From NCBI RefSeq assembly GCF_019414865.1, contig NZ_DXLG01000037.1, forward strand, positions 1-14,812: 14,812 nucleotides of DNA, in the 5' to 3' direction. The first letter of the stretch is position 1; each line of letters begins with the position of its first letter. Shown piece by piece: positions 1 through 6,543 of this stretch. Source of the stretch: Veillonella sp. Its GTDB lineage: Bacteria; Bacillota; Negativicutes; Veillonellales; Veillonellaceae. Under the pieces are notes generated by a model that made no database searches, was not told the DNA's origin, and saw nothing but the letters and a program-made list of their open reading frames with translations. The translations under genes were made by a program, and so were the position numbers.

Positions 1-98
1 ATGTATTGGTGTTTTATTTATTTGAATGCTTTGGCCGTTCAATATCTTAAAATCATATATTGATGAGTATATGGTTTGCTTTGTAAAAGGAGAGGTTT

Positions 99-1703
99 AT
101 GAAACTGAATAAGAAATCCTTGTTAGTCGCTTGTGTGTTGGCGACTATGTCTACAAGTGCTTTTGCAGCATCTACAACAACATCTACTAGCAGTAAAACT
201 GTGACAAATCAAGATACACCGACATCTACAAGTACGCGTGTAACTAGTGAGAAACATACAACAGCAACATCCTCTACTTCAGTTTCAACTATGGAAAAAT
301 CTAAAGCTAAATCTAGCGGTGTATCCGTATCGGTTGGTGCTGGACGCATGGCGGATTATGTTGTTGTGCCAATTCTTTCTGCTCAGCATCAGCCTCCAGC
401 GGCTCTTAAATCGATACAAGCAGTAATTGACAATGATAACTTTATTAAGTTGGGCCAATTAGCTACAGTAAAACAAAAAGGAAAATGGGGCGTAGTCGGT
501 ACAGACGGTAAAGTTTTGCTTGAACCACAATATTTAGATATCGATCCATCATTATCTGCTGATGGTACATATTATGCATATACTAAAAAAACATTAGAAC
601 ATATTAACATTGATGGTTCTGTGATTTCTAGTGGTGTTGACACCTATGGTGAGCATGATAAAGATATTTTGGCACGTCGCGAAATGGTAAAAAATTTATC
701 CAATGGCGATGTTAAAATAAACTCTATTTCCTATCCAAGTGATTCTTATACAGCCGTTTCTGTAAAAAATAAATGGGGATTTGTAGATGCTTCTAACAAT
801 ACGGTGATTGAGCCACAATTTAAGGAAGTGTATACAAAATTTAGTGAAGATCGTGCCTTTGTAAAAAGTGCTAAAGGTAAAACTATAGCTATTGATGGTA
901 GCGGCAATCCAATTTTTGAAGCTCCTACAGACGATATTGATGAATTTAAGAATGGATTGGCCGAATATCGACGTCATATTAGTAAGTTTAATTTAGGTGG
1001 ATTTTTAAGCATGGCCGTAGGCATAGGTTTAAGCAGTCAAGGTGGGATTTATTATGGTGATGCTTGGAACCCAGTTTATGATGGTGTAAAACGTGGTTAT
1101 TTGGACCGCAGTGGCAATATCATCATTGACAGCAAGAATGATGCCGTATGGCCAATGACAGCTTATGGTACACTTGTTAAAAATCAAGGTAAATTAGGAT
1201 TTATGAATCGTAATGGTGAATATATTATTCAACCTGGTAATTATGATGCAGGGGAAATGGATACCATTAATGCTTTGTTAGTACTCATCAATAAAGATAA
1301 TGGAAAAGCTGGTAATTTTAATTTAGAAACAGGAAAACAAGTTAATCCATTTATATATGATTCAATTAATTTTGTAAGTGCTACTCGGATGGTAGCTACA
1401 AAAGGTGAAAGTAAATACTTAATTGATATGCAATCCGGTAATACTGTATTTACAACAACTAAGGATATGACAATAGACGCATTTGGTGGGGCCTATACTT
1501 GGGTTCATAAAGGGTCTAACGATTATCAATTAATTGATGAGAGTGGTAAAGTTTTATTCCATGATAAGAATAAGTTGATTAGTAAAACTGTACCATTTAG
1601 ACATGGTTATGGCGCAGTGAAGTCTAATGGAAAATGGGGTGTAATGAACTCAAACGGTGAATGGGTTGTTCAACCAATGTATGATGCAGTTAATGTGCTA
1701 TAA
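99..1703 (+). CDS. Exported WG-repeat protein with Ser/Thr-rich linker
   Basis: A 534-residue protein of unknown function. Residues 1-23 are a signal peptide (KKS, then a hydrophobic core ending AFA|A), so it should be exported. Residues 25-75 are very rich in Ser and Thr, like a flexible linker. The rest carries several WG-type repeats: GKWGVVGTDGKVLLEPQY near 128-145, NKWGFVDASNNTVIEPQF in the middle, a weaker KLGFMNRNGEYIIQP, and a final GKWGVMNSNGEWVVQP close to the C-terminus. WG repeats form short beta-hairpin units whose role is mostly unknown; binding or cell-surface functions are guesses. The ATG follows AAGGAGAGG at 87-95, a good ribosome site. No clear terminator lies between it and the next gene, though that gene seems to have its own promoter. 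The family call is firm and the function open. Confidence 0.85.
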   Translation: MKLNKKSLLVACVLATMSTSAFAASTTTSTSSKTVTNQDTPTSTSTRVTSEKHTTATSSTSVSTMEKSKAKSSGVSVSVGAGRMADYVVVPILSAQHQPPAALKSIQAVIDNDNFIKLGQLATVKQKGKWGVVGTDGKVLLEPQYLDIDPSLSADGTYYAYTKKTLEHINIDGSVISSGVDTYGEHDKDILARREMVKNLSNGDVKINSISYPSDSYTAVSVKNKWGFVDASNNTVIEPQFKEVYTKFSEDRAFVKSAKGKTIAIDGSGNPIFEAPTDDIDEFKNGLAEYRRHISKFNLGGFLSMAVGIGLSSQGGIYYGDAWNPVYDGVKRGYLDRSGNIIIDSKNDAVWPMTAYGTLVKNQGKLGFMNRNGEYIIQPGNYDAGEMDTINALLVLINKDNGKAGNFNLETGKQVNPFIYDSINFVSATRMVATKGESKYLIDMQSGNTVFTTTKDMTIDAFGGAYTWVHKGSNDYQLIDESGKVLFHDKNKLISKTVPFRHGYGAVKSNGKWGVMNSNGEWVVQPMYDAVNVL

Positions 1704-1805
1704 ATCGTATTTGGTCAAAATTTTCTGTGTATAATCTATTGCGCTATTTGCTACAAACTCATAACAAATATTATAACTAAAATAATTGGTTCATTAAAAA
1801 TTCAT

Positions 1806-1829
1806 GATATGGTATACTGAGCCTATAAT
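1806..1829 (+). promoter_or_regulatory. Candidate -10 elements for the exported protein at 1878
   Basis: Two -10-like hexamers sit upstream of the gene at 1878: TATACT at 1814-1819, with a TG one base upstream as in an extended -10, and TATAAT at 1824-1829. The -35 match is poor in both cases. An independent promoter here is plausible but not proven. Confidence 0.4.
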
Positions 1830-1867
1830 GTATAGTTATATGTTTTTATTTGTTTTTATTTGGTTTT

Positions 1868-1872
1868 GGGGG
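1868..1872 (+). promoter_or_regulatory. Ribosome binding site fixing the start at 1878
   Basis: GGGGG at 1868-1872 lies 5 nt before ATG 1878. An upstream in-frame TTG at 1860 has no usable ribosome site, and it would add six residues before a normal signal peptide, so ATG 1878 is preferred. Confidence 0.7.
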
Positions 1873-1877
1873 TACAT

Positions 1878-2594
1878 ATGAAATCTTCTAAAGCACTTTT
1901 AAAATTGTTGGTTGTTGGTTGTATTGGTTTGGGTTGCTTAATGCCTACAGTTGCGCATGGGGAAAACACTACAGAACAAGCCGCAGGGGAGAACTCTGTT
2001 GTAAAAACAGAGATGCCATCAGGTGTTAATCGTATTCAACTGTTAAAAAATGAAGACTCATCTTCAACTGTACGCACAAGTTCTATTATTAATGGTCATG
2101 CTTATATTCCTAAGGATACAAAGATTGAATTAGAATTAATTACTCCAATTAGTTCCAAACGAAGTAAAGAGGGGAATACTTTTAGATTAAAAACATTAGA
2201 AAATCTTCTTATAAATGATGTTGTAGTAATTCCAGCAAACCAAGAAGTACTGGGAACGATTACAAAAGCTAGAAAAAACGGTATGCTTGGCCGCAAAGGT
2301 AGATTAGAATTTAGCATAAATGAAATTAAAACTGTTAATGGAGTTACAGTTCCTCTCGATGCTCAAGTAAAAGGTAAAGGTCATTCTGATAATGGTGCTG
2401 TAGCTGTGGCTGCTGCTGTTAGCCTAGTTGGTGGCTTATTTATGAAGGGGACAAACATTTACTATGAACCAGGCCAAAAGTTTGTTGCTGTGGTAGCTGC
2501 TGATACAGATTTAAATACAACAGTGGAAGATCTTCCAAATGCTATGAACCCAAGTAAACCATCTGGGCAAAATATTGTGTTGCCAACAAGATAG
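1878..2594 (+). CDS. Small exported protein of unknown function, beta-rich
   Basis: A 238-residue protein that I cannot place in a named family. It starts MKSSKALLKLLVVGCIGLGC and has a signal peptide ending near AHG|E (about residue 28). After a polar stretch the main domain (about residues 75-190) reads like a compact beta fold: IPKDTKIELELITPISS, then RLKTLENLLINDVVVIPA, then GTITKARKNGMLGRKGRLEF. The layout 'threshold-to-value, default value, IPA(G/N)xxVxGxV' recalls exported proteins that resemble the C-terminal part of TrbI/VirB10, but no conjugation gene is nearby, so a secretion role is not supported. A short hydrophobic Ala/Val/Gly run (AVAVAAAVSLVGGLF) follows. A strong terminator directly after the gene closes the unit. 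It may share an envelope role with the exported WG-repeat protein upstream, but only position suggests this. Confidence 0.75.
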   Translation: MKSSKALLKLLVVGCIGLGCLMPTVAHGENTTEQAAGENSVVKTEMPSGVNRIQLLKNEDSSSTVRTSSIINGHAYIPKDTKIELELITPISSKRSKEGNTFRLKTLENLLINDVVVIPANQEVLGTITKARKNGMLGRKGRLEFSINEIKTVNGVTVPLDAQVKGKGHSDNGAVAVAAAVSLVGGLFMKGTNIYYEPGQKFVAVVAADTDLNTTVEDLPNAMNPSKPSGQNIVLPTR

Positions 2595-2626
2595 ATTAAG
2601 ATTCATATGAAAATATTATAGTGATT

Positions 2627-2680
2627 AAATATCCGGTATCGATAGATTGTATCTGTTGGGTACCGGATATTTTGTTTTTT
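2627..2680 (+). terminator. Rho-independent terminator after the small exported protein gene
   Basis: A perfect 12-bp stem (AAATATCCGGTA at 2627-2638 with TACCGGATATTT at 2661-2672) closes a 22-nt loop and runs into TTTTGTTTTTT. It separates the first two genes from the yajQ unit. Confidence 0.85.
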
Positions 2681-2788
2681 GAAATAGCTAATACTTACTT
2701 TTCTTTATAGTCTGAATAATCCTTCTATGATTAATAATAGTTATAATTAAAAAAATCGATTTACCTAGAAAATAAGCGTGTTATAAGG

Positions 2789-2794
2789 TATAAT
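2789..2794 (+). promoter_or_regulatory. Candidate -10 of the yajQ promoter
   Basis: TATAAT at 2789-2794 is a perfect -10 hexamer in very AT-rich DNA. The -35 region about 17 nt upstream (TAGAAA) matches poorly. Transcription would begin near 2801, giving a leader of about 108 nt. It is the only convincing promoter seen upstream of yajQ, and perhaps also serves the cbi operon. Confidence 0.5.
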
Positions 2795-2800
2795 TATAGA

Positions 2801-2908
2801 GATATATTCCGATTTGGTGTACATTTACACTTTTACTTGGAATATGAGGATGATGAAAGTAATACTGTGAACCCCATGCCCAACGGGTTCAGGTGTAGGA
2901 GGTATAAA
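2801..2908 (+). promoter_or_regulatory. Structured 5' leader of yajQ
   Basis: The untranslated stretch before yajQ can form an outer 7-bp stem (ATATTCC 2804-2810 with GGAATAT 2839-2845) around a small hairpin (GTGTA 2817-2821 with TACAC 2826-2830, four-base loop). A third hairpin (TGAACCC 2868-2874 with GGGTTCA 2885-2891) ends 5 nt before the AGGAGG. A mini-ORF, MRMMKVIL, spans 2844-2870 and stops exactly at the base of that last hairpin. It matches no riboswitch class I recognise. The pairings are read directly from the sequence; any regulatory role is inference. Confidence 0.35.
2897..2902 (+). promoter_or_regulatory. Ribosome binding site fixing the yajQ start
   Basis: A perfect AGGAGG sits 6 nt before ATG 2909. 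This rules out the in-frame TTG at 2837, which would add 24 residues absent from YajQ proteins. Confidence 0.85.
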
Positions 2909-3403
2909 ATGGCTAAAGATTGTTCCTTTGACGTTGTGTCTGAAGTGGATATGCAAGAAGTAGACAATGCGGTAAACCAAGCGAAAAAAGAGATTGGTAC
3001 ACGTTATGATTTCCGTGGCTCTAAAGCGGAAATTAGTCTTGAAGGCGACACTATCAAAATCATCGGTGATGATGAATATAAATTGAATGCCATTATCGAT
3101 GTATTAAAAGGCAAGATGGTTAAACGTAATGTAGCGATTAAAAATCTTGACTACGGTAAGGTTGAACCTGCAGCTGGTGCTACAGTGCGCCAAGTAATTA
3201 CTATTAAAAAAGGTATTACGAAAGAAAATGCTAAAGAAGTAGTAAAAGCAATTAAAAACATGAAGCTTAAGGTACAAGCATCTATCCAAGAGGATCAAGT
3301 GCGCGTATCTGGTAAGGATAAAGACGATTTGCAAGCAGTTATCCAAATGTTAAAACAATTGGATATTCCTGTAGAATTGCAATTCGTTAACTTCCGTTCC
3401 TAA
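2909..3403 (+). CDS. yajQ: YajQ-family nucleotide-binding protein
   Basis: A 164-residue cytosolic protein, the usual YajQ length (about 160-165). It opens MAKDCSFDVVSEVDMQEVDN, with the family's typical N-terminus, followed by YDFRGSKAEI, DYGKVEPAAGATVRQ and the C-terminal LDIPVELQFVNFR. The family has two tandem RNA-recognition-like domains. Members bind nucleic acids or nucleotides, and some (e.g. in Xanthomonas) bind cyclic di-GMP; whether this one does cannot be read from the sequence. It lies 71 nt upstream of cbiD on the same strand with no obvious terminator between them, so the two may be co-transcribed, although no functional link to cobalamin synthesis is known. It sits behind a leader with several possible hairpins. 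Confidence 0.93.
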   Translation: MAKDCSFDVVSEVDMQEVDNAVNQAKKEIGTRYDFRGSKAEISLEGDTIKIIGDDEYKLNAIIDVLKGKMVKRNVAIKNLDYGKVEPAAGATVRQVITIKKGITKENAKEVVKAIKNMKLKVQASIQEDQVRVSGKDKDDLQAVIQMLKQLDIPVELQFVNFRS

Positions 3404-3419
3404 TAACATATGTCCATAA

Positions 3420-3459
3420 GATAGGGTTAGTTTGATTCATTGGAGTTGCTAACCCTATC
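3420..3459 (+). repeat. Inverted repeat between yajQ and cbiD
   Basis: GATAGGGTTAG (3420-3430) pairs perfectly with CTAACCCTATC (3449-3459): an 11-bp stem with an 18-nt loop. No T-run follows, and the AGGAGG of cbiD begins only 5 nt later. It is better read as an mRNA processing or stabilising hairpin, attenuating structure or operator than as a terminator. Confidence 0.6.
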
Positions 3460-3474
3460 GGTGTAGGAGGCCTT

Positions 3475-4593
3475 ATGAAAGTAGAGGACATGAAGGGTGG
3501 CTATACCACAGGTTCATGTGCTACGGCAGGTATGAAAGCTGGTTTATTGGCCCTCTTAGATAAGAACATCGTGGATCAAGTGGTCATTGAAAATCCTCAA
3601 GGTCAGTATATTGAGGTGCCTATTAAAGCCGTAGAGGTCATATCCGATACAGAGGCTAAGGTGACCGTTATGAAAGACGGCGGCGACGATCCTGATGTAA
3701 CCCATGGCAATGATGTGGAAACGACAGTGACCCTTGATGATACTGGTGAACTACGATTCCGGGCAGGCTTTGGCGTTGGGACGGTAACGAAACCGGGCCT
3801 TGCGATGCCGCCAGGAGAACCGGCCATCAATCCAGGGCCTCGAGCGATGATGAAAATCGTCTTTGAAGAGCATTGTGTACATGGCCAAGGCGTAACGGTA
3901 ACGGTGAGCGTACCAAACGGTATGGTATTAGCCAAGAAAACGTTAAATCATACCCTGGGTATCGAAGGTGGTATTTCCATTATCGGTACTACGGGTATCG
4001 TTAAGCCTATGAGTGAAGAAGGGTTCAAAAACTCGTTAGTACCTCAGCTAAAGGTTATGAAAGCAAATGGTTGTGAAACGGCTGTTCTCGTGCCGGGCCG
4101 TATCGGTCAGGATCTGGCGGAACAAGTTCTGGGGATTCATAAGAACCAAATGGCAGAAACCAGTAACTTTATTGGCTTTATGCTGGAAAAGGCAGTACAA
4201 ATTGGCTTCAAGCGTATTTTGATCATCGGTCATATTGGCAAATTAATAAAATTAGCTAGTGGTAGTTTCCATACCCATAATCGCATGAGTGATGGTCGCA
4301 TGGAAAGCATCGTAGCCTATGCCGCTTTAGAAGGGGCATCCCAAGCGGTGTGTGAAGAGTTATTTAATTGCCAAACTACAGAGTCTACGTTCCCTATTTT
4401 AGAACGAGAAGGATTGAATGGTGTATACCAACGCGTTGTAGATCGTGCCTCTCTACGTAGTGAGCGATATATTGCTAACGAAGCAGAGGTAGGTATCATT
4501 ATTACCACCTTAAAGGGCGAGATTTTGGCGATGGATAAGCATGCAAAAGAGATAGGAGAGCTTGAACAATGGCACATACCTTGTATATCGTAG
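3475..4593 (+). CDS. cbiD: Cobalt-precorrin-5B (C1)-methyltransferase
   Basis: CbiD adds the C1 methyl group from S-adenosylmethionine to cobalt-precorrin-5B, giving cobalt-precorrin-6A in the anaerobic cobalamin pathway. The 372-residue length is normal. Diagnostic stretches are GYTTGSCATAG (9-19), KDGGDDPDVTHG (67-78), GVGTVTKPGLA (100-110), GEPAINPGPR (114-123) and, later, GHIGKLIKLASGSFHTHNR. AGGAGG at 3465-3470 lies 4 nt before the ATG. It is the first gene of the cbi operon, and its last 25 nt overlap cbiE, which suggests translational coupling. No B12 riboswitch precedes it. The presence of CbiD together with CbiG shows that the cobalt-early (anaerobic) route is used. Confidence 0.97.
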   Translation: MKVEDMKGGYTTGSCATAGMKAGLLALLDKNIVDQVVIENPQGQYIEVPIKAVEVISDTEAKVTVMKDGGDDPDVTHGNDVETTVTLDDTGELRFRAGFGVGTVTKPGLAMPPGEPAINPGPRAMMKIVFEEHCVHGQGVTVTVSVPNGMVLAKKTLNHTLGIEGGISIIGTTGIVKPMSEEGFKNSLVPQLKVMKANGCETAVLVPGRIGQDLAEQVLGIHKNQMAETSNFIGFMLEKAVQIGFKRILIIGHIGKLIKLASGSFHTHNRMSDGRMESIVAYAALEGASQAVCEELFNCQTTESTFPILEREGLNGVYQRVVDRASLRSERYIANEAEVGIIITTLKGEILAMDKHAKEIGELEQWHIPCIS

Positions 4594-5195
4594 GCATTGG
4601 TCCAGGTAATCCTGATTATGTGGTACCTAAAGGCCTTAATTTAATTAAACATGCTACAGTATTGGTCGGTAGCGAACGGTCCTTAGAGGACTTTCAAGAA
4701 CCTGGCCAAATTACATATCCTGTAACGGGTAAGCTTAGCTTGCTCGCTGAGCAAATTGAGCGTGAGCTCAACGATCATGACGTTGTCGTTATGGTTAGTG
4801 GTGATACTGGCTACTATAGCTTGTTGCCGTATTTAAAAAATAAATTCCCTGCCAATCCTATTGAGGTGGTGCCAGGCATTAGTTCTATGACCTTTGCTTT
4901 TGCACGACTTAATGAGGTGTGGCATGATGCGGATTTAATGAGCTTTCACGGCCGTCAACCGGCACCAGAGAAGCTCGTATATGAAGCAGGTAAAAAGATG
5001 GGATTCTTGACGGATCCTGAATATAATCCAGCGCATATTGCGCGTATTTTAATAGATGCAGGTTGGCCAAAAGAAACGAGAGCAGCAGCCCTTGAGCGTT
5101 TGAGCTATGATGATGAAAAAATTGTAGACTCTACGCTAGAGGTAATAACTGAGCTAGAAGGTTTTGGTCACTCTGTAATGGTGGTACTAGGATGA
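4569..5195 (+). CDS. cbiE: Cobalt-precorrin-7 (C5)-methyltransferase
   Basis: CbiE methylates C5 of cobalt-precorrin-7 using S-adenosylmethionine, forming cobalt-precorrin-8. At 208 residues it is a normal stand-alone CbiE (in some species fused to CbiT as CobL; here separate). It belongs to the tetrapyrrole methylase fold: GIGPGNPDY (9-17), SGDTGYYS (77-84) and VPGISS (101-106) line the cofactor pocket. SFHGRQP near 125-131 is typical of CbiE. Its AGGAGAG (4554-4560) lies inside the end of cbiD. The stop overlaps the cbiT start as ATGA, so the two partners for adjacent steps should be made in balanced amounts. Confidence 0.95.
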   Translation: MAHTLYIVGIGPGNPDYVVPKGLNLIKHATVLVGSERSLEDFQEPGQITYPVTGKLSLLAEQIERELNDHDVVVMVSGDTGYYSLLPYLKNKFPANPIEVVPGISSMTFAFARLNEVWHDADLMSFHGRQPAPEKLVYEAGKKMGFLTDPEYNPAHIARILIDAGWPKETRAAALERLSYDDEKIVDSTLEVITELEGFGHSVMVVLG

Positions 5196-5779
5196 GACAT
5201 TTTTTCGGAATTCCTGATGAGGAATTTATCCGCGGCGACGTGCCGATGACGAAATGCGAGATTCGCAAAGCCGTTATGAACGAGGCACGCATCGAGGAGG
5301 ATAGCATCGTTCTTGACGTAGGTGCTGGTACGGGCTCTATCTCCATTGAAGCAGCCTTGGCAGCTCCTAAAGGGCATGTATATGCGATTGAGCGCTTTGA
5401 TAAAGGTATCGACCTTATCAATGAGAACATGAAGAAATTCAATGTAAATAATATGACGGTTATCAAGTCCAAAGCTCCTGAAGGCATGGAAGAATTGCCT
5501 GAGCTTGATGCGGTTATTATCGGCGGCAGTGCTGGCGGTATGACAGGCATTATGGACGAGGCGCAACGTCTATTAAAAATTGGTGGCCGTCTAGTTGTAA
5601 CTGCTGTAACAATGGAAACTGGCTACACAATTCTTAAAGAGTTGAAAGGTCGTCCTTTCACCTATGAAGGTTACCAAATGTCTATCAGCCGTTACCGCAA
5701 GGCTGGTCCATATCATTTGTTAGATCCTTTGAGCCCAATTTTCATTGTATCTGCAACGCGTATCGCAGAAGGAGAGTAA
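5192..5779 (+). CDS. cbiT: Cobalt-precorrin-6B (C15)-methyltransferase, decarboxylating
   Basis: CbiT methylates C15 and removes the C12 acetate carboxyl of cobalt-precorrin-6B, giving cobalt-precorrin-7. It is a 195-residue class I (Rossmann) methyltransferase, unlike the neighbouring tetrapyrrole methylases. The entry motif GIPDEEFIRGDVPMTK (6-21) is typical of CbiT. Motif I is LDVGAGTGS (41-49), with the ribose-binding acidic residue at E67 (AIERF), and IIGGSAGG follows further on. It overlaps cbiE by 4 nt and is separated from the cbiF start by one base. Together with CbiE it replaces the fused CobL of the aerobic pathway. Confidence 0.95.
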   Translation: MRHFFGIPDEEFIRGDVPMTKCEIRKAVMNEARIEEDSIVLDVGAGTGSISIEAALAAPKGHVYAIERFDKGIDLINENMKKFNVNNMTVIKSKAPEGMEELPELDAVIIGGSAGGMTGIMDEAQRLLKIGGRLVVTAVTMETGYTILKELKGRPFTYEGYQMSISRYRKAGPYHLLDPLSPIFIVSATRIAEGE

Positions 5780-5780
5780 T

Positions 5781-6542
5781 ATGGTTGATGTACATATCGT
5801 AGGCGCAGGCCCTGGAGATCCTGAGTTAATCACTCGCAAAGGGTATCGTTTAGTGCAAGAGGCAGACGTTGTTATATACGCTGGCTCCTTGGTAAACCCT
5901 GCTATTTTAGAGGCTTGTAAACCAGGCTGTGAAATTCATAACAGTGCTACCATGAACCTTGATGAGGTTTTGGCTGTTATGAAGGCTTCTGTTGAGGCTG
6001 GTAAAAGCGTAGTTCGCCTTCACACAGGTGACCCTGCTATTTATGGTGCTATTCAAGAGCAAATGGATGCACTAGCTGGCATGGGCATTTCTTATGAAGT
6101 CGTGCCAGGTGTAAGTTCTTTCCTTGCTACAGCAGCGGCTTTGAAACAAGAATATACACTACCTAATGTATCTCAAACAGTTATCATTACGCGTATGGAA
6201 GGCCGTACACCGATGCCTCCAAAGGAAAAATTACGCATGTTAGCATCTCATGAAGCAACAATGTGTATTTTCCTTAGCGTCCAAATGTTAGATAAAGTAG
6301 TGGCTGAACTCATCGAGGGCGGTTATGACAAAACAACTCCAGTGGCTATCGTAGTAAAAGCGTCTTGGCCAGACCAACGCATTATTCGTGGCACATTGGA
6401 AACTATTGCGGACATCGTAGCGAAAGAGGGCGTATTGCGCCAAGCTATGATCGTAGTAAGCCATGTATTAGATAGTGAATACGAATTATCTAAACTCTAC
6501 GACAAAGGCTTTGCTCACATGTACCGCAGTGCTAAGGACTAG
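5781..6542 (+). CDS. cbiF: Cobalt-precorrin-4 (C11)-methyltransferase
   Basis: CbiF methylates C11 of cobalt-precorrin-4, producing cobalt-precorrin-5A, the substrate of CbiG. The 253-residue protein has the tetrapyrrole methylase motifs GAGPGDPELIT (8-18), HTGDPAIYGA (81-90) and VPGVSSF (108-114), and the C11-enzyme signature TRMEGRTPMP (137-146). ATG 5781 is chosen because AAGGAGAG ends 4 nt upstream; an in-frame TTG at 5745 lies within cbiT and would add 12 residues before the conserved N-terminus. The next gene, cbiG, encodes the enzyme for the next step and begins one base after the stop codon. Confidence 0.96.
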   Translation: MVDVHIVGAGPGDPELITRKGYRLVQEADVVIYAGSLVNPAILEACKPGCEIHNSATMNLDEVLAVMKASVEAGKSVVRLHTGDPAIYGAIQEQMDALAGMGISYEVVPGVSSFLATAAALKQEYTLPNVSQTVIITRMEGRTPMPPKEKLRMLASHEATMCIFLSVQMLDKVVAELIEGGYDKTTPVAIVVKASWPDQRIIRGTLETIADIVAKEGVLRQAMIVVSHVLDSEYELSKLYDKGFAHMYRSAKD

Positions 6543-6543
6543 T

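Noticed and set aside
3420..3459. Inverted repeat read as a terminator of yajQ
   Set aside because: No T-run follows on either strand and the cbiD ribosome site begins 5 nt later.
2801..3474. Cobalamin riboswitch upstream of the cbi operon
   Set aside because: None of the conserved B12-box or core sequences of that class is visible in the yajQ leader or the yajQ-cbiD gap.
3603..3935. 110-codon open frame on the - strand within cbiD
   Set aside because: It lies wholly opposite a well-supported gene, has low-complexity Pro/Ser/Thr composition and no family signature.
5131..5566. Two long - strand open frames opposite cbiT
   Set aside because: Both are antisense to conserved cbiE/cbiT coding sequence, overlap each other in different frames and resemble no protein family.
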